64,000 bases of DNA from Apiospora phragmitis (lineage: Eukaryota; Ascomycota; Sordariomycetes; Amphisphaeriales; Apiosporaceae), in contig JAQQWL010000009.1 of the NCBI GenBank assembly GCA_038363925.1, positions 3,162,001 to 3,226,000 of the forward strand. The letters are read 5' to 3'. The notes beneath the pieces are model-generated. The model made no database searches. It had not been told where the DNA came from and saw only the letters and a list, made by a program, of their open reading frames with translations. A program made the translations under genes and the position numbers. This document shows positions 36,919-47,144 of this stretch, one piece after another; within the stretch, counting starts at the first letter, position 1; each line of letters opens with the position of its first letter.

Positions 36919-39900
36919 TTTGACGATGTGTTCGCGCTTTCGCGATGGATAAAGCTATTGCGTACGAATGAAGTAACGTGGTGGGTGATGGATAGGGCCG
37001 GTAGACTATGGCAAACGTGGAGTTAGTTAAGCAGAACCTAGATTGAAACTCGTGTCTCTTCTGCAGGATCGGGCAAGTCGATGTGTATTTCGTAGTAAGC
37101 GCAGCGAGAGTCCGGGCAACGTCGCGCCTCCGTTGTGCTGGCCAACACCCCGACTTGGTGAAAAGGGTGGTAGAACAATTCAATTGTTTCACCGGGCTGG
37201 GTTCCAGAAACTTGGCGATGCGGTTCCGAAATAGATCCGTTGTCTTGAAAGAGAGAGATTATGGTGTAGTGTAGATGAATGTGTCCGCAGCATCGAGAGT
37301 TGAATGGTCGAGGTTGGAGGCTAAGTAGCGAGTCCCGATGCGATTATGACGGGTCGCGGGAACAAGGTTTGAGGAAGGAGAGGAACGGAGGGACGGATGA
37401 GACGCTTCAAACTCACCAAGCTTGCGGCAGTCTTCTACCACTCGTTTCCCAGTAGCCGGTATTGCTCTTCAGTTGGCTGGTGATGAGCCCGAGTCAATGA
37501 TGGAGGTGAGCAGTCAATCACGATAGTCGTCGACTGTTGGAACAGTAAGGGACAAGATGCATACAAGCGAAGACACACAACAACACGCAGGGGGCAAGAA
37601 GATAGAACTGCGACCAACGGACCAACCGTGAGAAAAGGGAAAAAGAAAAAAATTGGGTGGTTGAAATTGTGACGGGAAGGCCTGTCTCCCGTACCTAAGC
37701 TGGAAGGGGGGCGTGGACAGAAGGTGGATGGGTGGATGGATGTATGGATAGGTGTGGGTGGACGTGCGGACGAGCGAGGGAAGAACCAGAAGGGCAATGC
37801 TGGGCAAGGCAAGGCCAGTTCTGGCCTGGAGCAGCTAGCCAAAGGCGAGGTGGAGCACGAATTTACCTAGTGCGGATGTGTACGGAGTGTGTCCTGATTG
37901 CTAATTGCTCAGGTGCTAACCACACGAACCATCCAGTAAGGTACAGTAGGTACTGGTAGCAGTGCAACTGGCAGTGCAGTGTGCATACAGTACGGCCACT
38001 CCAATCCGGTACGGTATGTACATACACCTTGTTTGAGGCCCGGGCAGTATGCAGCGCTCAGCACGGTGTTCCTGTGGCGCGGTTACTATTGCTTGGGGGA
38101 GGGGGCGAAAAAAGAAGTCGGCATGGAAAGATTGAAACACCCAATTGATTGTTGACCTGTACTGTACGTGGACCGGAGAACGACGCGGGGCCACGCAGGT
38201 GCGATCTCCCTCAAACTGCAAGTCTGAAGTACCTGCCTGCTTCTACGGATACAGGCTAAAAGTATGCAGGCAATGTTAAAGCACTAGGTACCTACATTTG
38301 GTAGCACTGGGTGGGCGCATCTGGGTCTGTACCTGACTGACTACCGTAGCAGTTGCCGCTAAATCACGAAATTCATTAGGGGAGCTGGGTCTCGTCGGTT
38401 GCTAACCTACATGCGTTGTAGCATATTGATCAAAGATTTGGGCGAGAGTTGACAGATCGAGGGAATAAAAGGGGTCGTCTGGCCGGGGTTGCAGCTGCAA
38501 AAGTGGAGGGTGGAGGGGCGACCAGACTCAAAGCAGGCAAGGCTCACGAAAAGAAATGATGCGTGGTAATAGAGAACCCATGCTCTTATTCCAGTCGTTA
38601 GTAGCATTAATCAATACACTTGACCTCAAGTCGACCCCATCCTACCGTCCAAAGTTTTATTACAGCAGCCAAAGTCCTCCATTAACCTATCAAGCCATCT
38701 AACCCGCGACGCCTGGTCGCCTACTTGGCAAAGCTGACAGACAAGGCAGACACAGCTGACAGCTGTCGAATCTTAGCGGCCGCGATCGCTTGCGTCGTCT
38801 GGCCTTGTGGCAGCGGCTCCGTGTTGCTAATGCTCTCGCCCATGGCCGCTAACCTAGTCATGAAGCGTTGCGCCGTCGTCGTGGTTACTTACGGGAGCAA
38901 ATGTGCACTTCCCGTCGCCGTGGTGAACCTGCCTTCTATGGACTGGACTCAGCTGGATCCCGTCACAAGTTAGTGCTGTGAGATACACGAGTATACTCGT
39001 GTCGTATGAAATACATCCATCTAGAGTCACATTTCCCCGGTTTGACTCGCGGGCTCTCCGTCCGTATCATTAAGGTTGGTCAGATTCGTGCGAGCTCGCA
39101 GACAAGAATAGCATATCATCGTCAGTCTACATGTATGTAAGACAATACTAAACCTTACGTATACTGGCTGGCTATATTTGGGTGCCTCTTGCCTCGGCTT
39201 TTTGGTCAGATAAGCGGAGCAAGCAAGACATGTTCTGCAAGGTGATGATTGCTTACATGGTGAGCCTCGTTTCTGCAGGAAGACTGTGTCTCTCGGGCTG
39301 CTATACAATCCAGGCGAGGATATGATATTAACCAAGTGCCCACCTATAAGGTGCTTACCAGTGACCAGAGGCTGCCTCTCGGATCTAGTAGTAAGCAAGC
39401 GACTGGGGGTAGCTCCTCAGATTTCGCCGTTGTGTTCCCAAGCTGCGACGATAAAGCCGTCCTGCAAAGCAAATCTTTTACTTGGGTTAACAACATGAAG
39501 TAGGACTTCCAGAGTGGTCCATCCACTACCTGACCTATCCTACCTAACTACTGTCTACAATATCTACTCTACTGCAGAACGTGCATCTCGGCATCTTACT
39601 ACCTTAGAAAGGTTGACGAATGACGAGCCAGAAACCGGCCGCCCTGCCAGCTCGCTCGTGCCTTTCTAATAGAAGTGGTGGGGAGCTGCTGGCCTGTCAA
39701 CTAACGGCTGGAGCTAACATGACAACTCGAAGGCGCCAAACATTGTGAACACACGACTGTGACTGTCCGGTATTATAGGTACACACGCGTAATAGCCAGA
39801 CAGGCTGAGACAATGGCGGCGGCCGACTTTGTTGTACCTTCTTCATGCGCTGCATGTCCCCATCAGCCCCAAGGCGAGCCCACCTGCTGTTCAACGGCTG

Positions 39901-42900
39901 TTACTTACATGTCCAGCGCTCCAGCGACATGTTTCTGGCCAACTCCGAGTCTCCAGGTCCTCGGGTAACCTTTTATGTAGCGATTTGTCAGGGATGGAAT
40001 TGAATCATTGGGACATTCAGCAGTCAGGTCCCATCGGCTATTAGGGCCACTCCATGCCAATGGTAGTCCCACCTCCAATGAACATTTTCATCCGCACGGA
40101 GACGTTGTTTATGAAATCATTCAGAGCAAGAGATACAATTGGCCGGGTCTCCGGCAGAGGCCACTTGCGTCGTGATGTCGGGTTTAATACGTGCCATCTA
40201 AGTCGGCCCATCACACTTTATTTCCGGGCTTAAACATGGCTTCGACGACGAGAATAATTCATCATCAAACGTCCTCTCCCACGTGCAATAGGGGGATGGG
40301 TTGGTTGATAAGGGATCGTCGTGATCTGAGCCCCGGGCAATCTACCGTCCTCCGTGTGATCTACCTGCTGAAGAACAGGCTTCCACTCCTCCCACTCCCC
40401 GCTCGCATTCCGCACTTGCAAGATCAGACAGGGCGTTTCATGTCTACTACGGATCATCGTGCATGTCTACGAACATCGAGCCCCCCTTGCCAATCTGACT
40501 GCTGGGGGACGTAAACCAGTCTTGACTCTTAGCGTTGCATGCGCACCTCTCCCATCTCGGCTTAGGCTAGCCAACTCTGGTCTTTCTTGAGATGAAGCCC
40601 ACAAATCGGCCAGTGGGTTCTGATAGACCCCCCCTGACTGGCAGTGACACCACCGGTATTGACCAGTTTGGTCAGAAGAGGAAAGAGAGGAAAAAGAAGA
40701 AAAGAAAGAAAAGGCTGCCGCTGCCCTTGCGTGCATGGCAGGAAACGGTTCTGATAGGACAGGCAGGCCCATCTCCTGATTCTGGGACAGGTTGGCCTTG
40801 TATCAGATGTCAAGACAATGGAAGGAAATATCGGAACCCAGTACAGTACGCATGAGATTAACCGCCGCTCCATCCCGAATCAAGTAAGTACCCCTGGGCC
40901 GCCCGATGCGGCGATGCCATCCCTGACGAACATCAGACAAAGCTGGACTTTGCTGAGAAAGGGTATGTGGGGTGTTTCCCCCGGCGCAACGAAGCATTCG
41001 ATTCGTGTTCTAGAATGGCCAATTTCGCTTCGCCCGTTCTGACTGGCCATTGACGCCATTGCTGTCGAGCCCGAAGCTATTCCCACATCGGCCCTGGATA
41101 ATCGCAGACGGCTCGTCAGGCTATGAGGCTAGTAGTCTTTTCTCTTTTCTTTTTTACTGGAGACCTGCCAATAACTCGCTTTACTCTAATCGGGCGCGCT
41201 CTTGTCTTCTGGCTTGTCTGCCACATGGCAGCAAAAGCCTGGAGCCCTCTCTACCCGGCTCCAGTACCCGGCGTACCAGCACCGACCTAGCCGTAGGATC
41301 TCCAGCGCCGTCTCCTTAGGTAATGCCGGTCAGTCCGGAGGTGGGTAAATCAACAGCCAGTTCCTGGAGGTCCTACTTTAGTAAGTGGTCTGATGTCCAA
41401 TGTCTACCATCAAATCTGCTACTCCCACAATAGTAGTTGAAACCCCCCTGTCTTCCTTCCCACTAGACATCGGGGCCGTTTCCGCTTCATCTACGCTCGA
41501 GATACAGATCGTCGTCTTTTCGTTCCCGCACACAAATGCCTGGTTGTCTTTCAGATGTCCCGAAAGAATACATCATGCGTACCTACCATTGCAGCTCCTG
41601 GCCATGCACCCATCTCCTTGTGGTACCGTCTTTTCTCAGGCAGCCGTTGCCGGCTAACGTGAGCTGAGCGACGGTTACTTGACTCAGTCTGCAAAACTTG
41701 TCAAGAGATCTCCCGCAAACAGGCGACGGGGATATGCATTCAACATCGTCCAGGTTGACGCCAGCAATATCACAAAAGATGAAAAATGATCGGCCTACAT
41801 CGATACGATCCGGGGTCTTCTGTGCTAGGGCTAACGAACCGTTTGGGAACCGGCGTCGTTGCATCTCGACATTGACAAGCAATTATGACAGATCCCAAAA
41901 CAGTTCACCGGTAAAGACGTCATCCTAGATGTTGACTCAGGTTGATTACTGATGCGACAAGTTGAGCAACGCATCCGGCTGTCATGCATCTTCAATGATG
42001 GGTGTTGCAGCATACGTCAAGCATTGAGGAATGGACATTACAAGGCATATCAGAGAACGACAGGTTCACATGGCTGTCCCTGTGGCGTGTTCCGAGTACA
42101 TTTGTGTTGCAAATAAGGGCGACGACAGGTAAAGAACATTCAATTGGGCGAAAGCGTTCATGTCGATATCGGCATCGCGACATCGTACAAGGCGCTTATA
42201 TACATGGTCAGAGTCAACAATATTGCGCCCTAAAGAGCCATATGTCCTATGTAGGTGCTTACTGAACAGTGGCACGACCCCAGCATATGAACTCGACATC
42301 TCGGGTCGCGGAACCACCCCATGTGCGCAGATACCTGTATACAACCAACACGAGTGGCATGGCCAAACGGCTCCAGCCACGCTGTTCCCGAAACCCTTTT
42401 CCTCGACGCCGGACTGTACCGGGAGCAATTGTCCGCCTCTGTGGCGGCGGCGGCGGCGGTTTCGGCCATGGCAGCTTGACTCGCCATCGTCCCAGCGAAC
42501 AGGACGTTCGTTCCACACGCACTCACTCTTGCATATGGCTAATCGCCCATGGCTGACACAGTGGCGCCTTAGCCCGGACTGCCGGGGTCGTTGTACGGCA
42601 ACAGTCTCGTGCCGCAAGGCTGTTGTTGGTGGGTACCTGGACAGGGTCCGGCGGGTCGGCCTTTCGAGCCTATCACCTCATTCAGATACGCAGAGTAGCT
42701 GCGGTAAAGGGACGGAGCCAGGTCCGTTACAATCGCAAGAGCCGTGCTCCACTTCAGCGTCCGCCTCCGTGTAGGCTTTGGCCGGAAGGCTGTATAGGCT
42801 TACTGTGATGGTGTCTGACAGGCTGGTAACGGGCTTTTAACATAGGTGCTCACCACTATTCCGGCTTCTGGTCAGGCCTCAGCGTCCCGGATAGCTGCGT

Positions 42901-43746
42901 AGCACACCGGCCAGGGCTGTCTCTTGCTCCAGTAGGAAGAGATGACCCGATAGGGAACAGGACGACACTCTCGGGAGTATGGGCTACTTCTCAATGGCAT
43001 AATTAATCTATTTACCCAATCACTAAGCTTTGGTGTGGACTTCGAGCGTTTAATTAGCCGGAATGGGAAACAAGAGGCGGAATAGCCCCAGCCTTACGAA
43101 CCTATCAAGTATAGTCACTCAAGAGTGACTATAACGGATGCATCATTTATACACGTTGTTATGGGTACTGGGACAACAGGGCATCTGGAGCTCATAATGT
43201 GCTAGATAGCTATTGGCCCCGAGTACATATGTATGTACATAATGTAGTTAGACGGTGAGACCCAAACGCCATGACCTAAAGACCCTCTCCTCTCTTCTGG
43301 AGCTCCAGCGCTTATGAACAGTGACGTCGTACCTGAACCGACTGATGAACAGAACCAGACTGGTGAAGGCGTTTAGCCACCAGCAACTGGGTAAGGCTAT
43401 GTTTCGTGTTATTGGATCATCTACTAAAAGGTTTGCAGATCTGCCGCCGTATGACATCCTTGCATCCAGGATTAACCTATGGTAGTGGGATGATTGATAG
43501 GTTGGAAACTTGGCAGCTATTTTATTTAGGCCTAACCTCACTGGAGAATGCCAGGTACTGCTACTAAAAACAAGGAAGTAGGTTCAATGTTGTGTGTATT
43601 TATTAGTTGTGCTGCATGTGCTCAACTCCAGGCACCGTCAACACCTCGGTTTCGTGATGTTCTAACAGTTCCTCCAGGGTAATAATACTTCATCCTTATT
43701 CTCGTTGTTTTAGTTTTAGCTGTGTGGTTTGCCAATTGCCCGCACA
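36919..43746. other. 6.8-kb region without a recognisable gene
   Basis: The left end (to about 37.9 kb) is probably leader and promoter of the G-alpha gene. Beyond that, open frames are short and often overlap on both strands (for example around 42066-42774) with no domain, signal peptide or consistent splice chain. A GGATG-rich tract lies at about 37724-37745. I found no transposase or retroelement signature. Confidence 0.4.
37006..37416 (-). other. probable 5' UTR intron of the G-alpha gene
   Basis: A donor (TTG|GTGAGT) at 37416, a TTAACTAAC branch-like motif and a CCATAG acceptor at 37006-37008 define a 411-base intron ending 87 bases upstream of the start codon. Confidence 0.45.
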
Positions 43747-44722
43747 ATGACTGGAAACTCCATCCCCATGACCCGCCTGGGCGGTAACGGTGAGTAATTC
43801 CATACGATATGCTGGATTATGCAACTTGCGCTGTGCTATGCCATGACGCAATTCCAAATTTTTTACTCGGTATTTCGAAAATGATACAAGACGGGCAATC
43901 CCCAAAGGCACCGCTCATGGCATTGGAAGATACTCCTGCTGACAACCCGGCGCCGTCGCCCACCCCCATGCAGCCTTCAGCCACAGCCCCAACAACGATG
44001 CCGAGAAGGAGTACGACCGCCTGCGCGACATGGCGCGCGAGGAGGCCCAGAAGCGCAACGCCTGCTTCGACCGGGCGCACCAGGCCTACGAGCGCGGCGA
44101 CGGCGCCGAGGCCAAGCAGCTGAGCAACGAGGGCAAGCGGCACGCGTCGCAGATGGAGGTGTACAACAAGCAGGCGTCCGAGTACATCTTCCGCGAGAAC
44201 AACGCGACGGGCCGCGTGGCCGACGACACCATCGACCTGCACGGCCAGTTCGTCGAGGAGGCCGAGGACATCCTCGAGGCGCGCATCCGCGACGCGCGCG
44301 CCCGCGGCCAGACGCACCTGCACGTCATCGTCGGCCAGGGCCACCACAGCGCCGGCCACGTCCAGAAGATCAAGCCGCGCGTCGAGCAGGTCTGCCGCGA
44401 GCTCGGCCTACACTATGCCACCGAGGACAACGCGGGGCGCATCTACGTCGACCTCCAGGGCGGCGAGGTCGGCGGCATGCCCCCGCCGCCGCAGAAGCCA
44501 TCCGGCGGGCATGCTGGCGGTGGTAGAGGAGACCACCAGCAGCAGCCTCACCATGGTGGACAGCAACAACCTGAACATGGCGGGCGGCAGCAGCAGCAAC
44601 GGCCTCAACACGGCAGTGGCCGACATGATCAACCGGAACAGAAACCGGACGATGCAGCCATGGACAAACTCTTTGGAAACGTATGCAAGAATCTCAACAA
44701 ATTCTGCTGTGCGGTCATGTAA
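43747..44722 (+). CDS. DUF1771/Smr-domain protein ending in a CaaX box
   Basis: Exons 43747-43789 and 43974-44722 (184-base intron) give 263 residues. The N-terminal helical DUF1771 region reads EYDRLRDMAREEAQKRNACF and SNEGKRHASQMEVYNKQASE. The Smr domain (about 85-160), a nucleic-acid-binding and sometimes nuclease fold, has TIDLHGQFVEEAEDIL (the DLHG motif), HLHVIVGQGHHSAGHVQKIK (the GxGxHS-type loop) and GRIYVDLQGG. A Gly/His/Gln-rich low-complexity tail follows, then NLNKFCCAVM. The last four residues, CAVM, fit a farnesylation CaaX box, with a neighbouring Cys that could be palmitoylated. The predicted protein would thus be membrane tethered. The 43-base first exon is MTGNSIPMTRLGGN. 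Confidence 0.9.
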
Positions 44723-45141
44723 TCGGAGGTGTATTCCAAAGGAGAAGACACTGTCCCCTCGATTGCTCACTGGCCGTGTGGTGGGATGGTTTATAGGCCA
44801 CTTGAATGATCAGATTACGAGATGTTACGGTGGTGGGAACATACATATTGCCCATGTCACAGCATAAACGGAAGTACCGCGTTTGTTTCACGATACGGCC
44901 TGTTGTTGGCAATCAAGGGAATACAATGCGTGGCGTATCTTGGCTTGGTATACCAGGCAATTTCAGTTGGAATAAGTTCCAAGATCTTGGGTATAATATA
45001 TAAATCACTCATGAAAGCTACAACGCTTACAACACCGGAATGAATAAGAGAAAAAAACATTCAATGTATCGCTGAAAACTAATGGACAAATATGCCATTG
45101 GCATAGTCCCTTCCTTGTACCCTCCAAATACGCCCGACCCT
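44723..45141. other. convergent 3' intergenic region
   Basis: About 420 A/T-rich bases between convergent stops. No further feature. Confidence 0.5.
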
Positions 45142-46414
45142 TTATGGACCATCCTGGTTGTCCAGCATGGACTGCGGGGGCGGTTGACCCGGGACATCAA
45201 CTTGTGTCTGCGCCTGGACTTGGTGATCCTCTGGCTGTGTCTCCTCGTACTGCAGTATGTTCCAAGCCAGTTGTTTGGCGGCAACCTCGATCATCAGCAT
45301 CTGCCGCGTGCGCTTGTCGGCTGCGCGGAGGTCAGCCATGGCACGCTCGACCGTGTAGCGCACGACAGGATCCGACGACGACGGCACCGAGGCGTAGTTA
45401 AAGCCGGTGAGGGCGGCGGATGGTATCGGGGGTAGCTGGAAGGCGCCGTCGGGGGCTATGACATTGGCGTGGGCAGGAGGGTTCCTCGTTTCTGTAATGC
45501 GACCGTCAGTCAGTACGAGCGCGATCTATCAAGCAGGATGGTCGCTACTTGCCATGGAAAGAACATCTTGCGCCAGAAGCGTTGAACCAGCAGTTGGCGC
45601 AACTTCCACACATCTGACCATCGACCACGACGCACGTGGTCCAGGGACCATGGCCTTTGTGGCAGTTCTTACAGGGCACAGGCGCCATCTCTCCGGCGAT
45701 GTGCGCAAACAGGGCCTCGACATTACTGCGTCGTTGCAGGTTTAGCGACTGTTCTGGCCTTCGCTGGGTAGCGAGGCGCATGCCGGGCTCGCGCGACAGT
45801 CGCTTGGCCAATGCGCTTTCCACGACGACGTTCTGGTAGCCCGAGTCGCGAGCGAGCTCCTCGGTCGTCGGCATGGAGGGCTCGGCACCCTCGAGATGTT
45901 GGTCGAGATCAGGATGCTCATGGGGGTCGACCATAGGGTTCGTGCCATTGCTAGTGAGTATGTTGGCAGCAGCACTCAGGTCCATCTGTTGCTGTTGCGC
46001 TTGCTGTTGCTGCTGCTGCTGTTGGACATGATGCTCTGCGGCTACGGCGGCGGCAGCGGCAGCAGTCTCGGCATCGAAATCATCGTGATGGTCATGGTGG
46101 TCGTGATGTTGTTCGTGAGGGTCATGAGAGTCGTGGGAGCCGTGGTGTTCATGGTGATCAAGCTGCTGTTCTTCGGGGGCTAGGTGGTGCCCTTCCTCCT
46201 GTGGTGATTGTTCATGGTGATCATGTTCGTGGTGTTCGAGGCCGTCGGGCGCATCGGGCAGATCGGGATCCAAGCTGGGGTCCTGGTTGAGGACGGCGTC
46301 ATTGGGGCGACGGTTGGGACGACGAGGTGTGGCAGAAGGTTTAGTGACTCTGGCCGGTTTACCTCCACGAGGATTGTAAACCACGCCTCTATTAGTATTA
46401 TTGCTCGAACTCAT
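45142..46414 (-). CDS. DUF3716 protein with His/Asp-rich and poly-Gln tracts
   Basis: Exons 45553-46414 and 45142-45491, 403 residues. The conserved part is a Cys cluster of the fungal DUF3716 type near residues 255-288: CKNCHKGHGPWTTC, then CGSCANCWFNASGARCSFH, probably a zinc-binding module; its function is not known. It is preceded by LAKRLSREPGMRLATQRRP. The N-terminal half is low complexity: a His/Asp/Glu-rich block of about 60 residues (EHHEHDHHEQ, then HHDHHDHHDDFD), an Ala run and a poly-Gln run. The second exon ends with a helical segment, VERAMADLRAADKRTRQMLM. The intron is best read as GC-AG. The start is MSSSNNTNRG; an upstream in-frame Met is possible but looks like leader. Confidence 0.8.
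45492..45552 (-). other. probable GC-AG intron in the DUF3716 gene
   Basis: Donor ATG|GCAAGT, acceptor TTACAG. It joins CSFH to ETRNPPAH. A GT-AG alternative (AA|GTAGCG to ACGAG|G) keeps frame but has poor sites. Confidence 0.55.
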
Positions 46415-47144
46415 CGTGATGATGAATGGCAGCTGCTTGACACCTGGTTGATGTGCAATGGATTGCCAGTTGCGACAAGGGAATTTTTCGGTTGGGGGCA
46501 CCTGTTGAAATCGGATAGTAAGAATGCCAACTGGAGATTGATCAGTGCTGGAATAATCCCCCCCATCACTTGGAAAGCGGGGCTGCTCCAGGAATATGCA
46601 ATGGGCTCATGTAGTAACCAGGGTTAACCTTCGCATAATGGAATAATAATACCTTATTATAGCGAATTGCTGGGATAACTGCATCGTACGGGATTATCTA
46701 ACGTTACTGGTTGTGGTGACTGGGGACGCCTCATCCTCCAGAGGTCACTCCATCAAGGAACAATTACCAGCGTATAAGTAGCGGCTCCTGAGCAATCATG
46801 TCCCATTCTTAACCTTCCGACTCTATAAAGCTCCTATATATATGTCCAGACCATCATCTATCACATTAGGGTCCGTCTTTATGTGTACCGTAACAGCTGA
46901 TATAGAATCAATTTCGCGGAATCATTTTCAGACCGTCTAAGCCATGATCTGCAACGCAACATAAAAGAGCTTTAAAAATAGAACAAGAGTGCCCACCCGA
47001 AAATGCAGAATGCCAGCCCCAGAAAAATGAATGCAGATGTCTACAATAGTCCCGAACACGAAACGCCAGCCATCAATTCCATGACGCTCGAAAAGATATA
47101 ATGATTCGCAATCTCTGGTATACATACCTAAATAAGCCCACTCC
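46415..47144. other. intergenic region between DUF3716 and CLC genes
   Basis: About 0.7 kb, A/T-rich on the right. It should contain the DUF3716 promoter. No gene seen. Confidence 0.45.

Noticed and set aside
42066..42774. Overlapping open frames of about 183 and 204 codons on opposite strands
   Set aside because: No domain, targeting signal, splice chain or family resemblance in either; Arg/Ser-rich composition looks like chance reading of GC-richer DNA.
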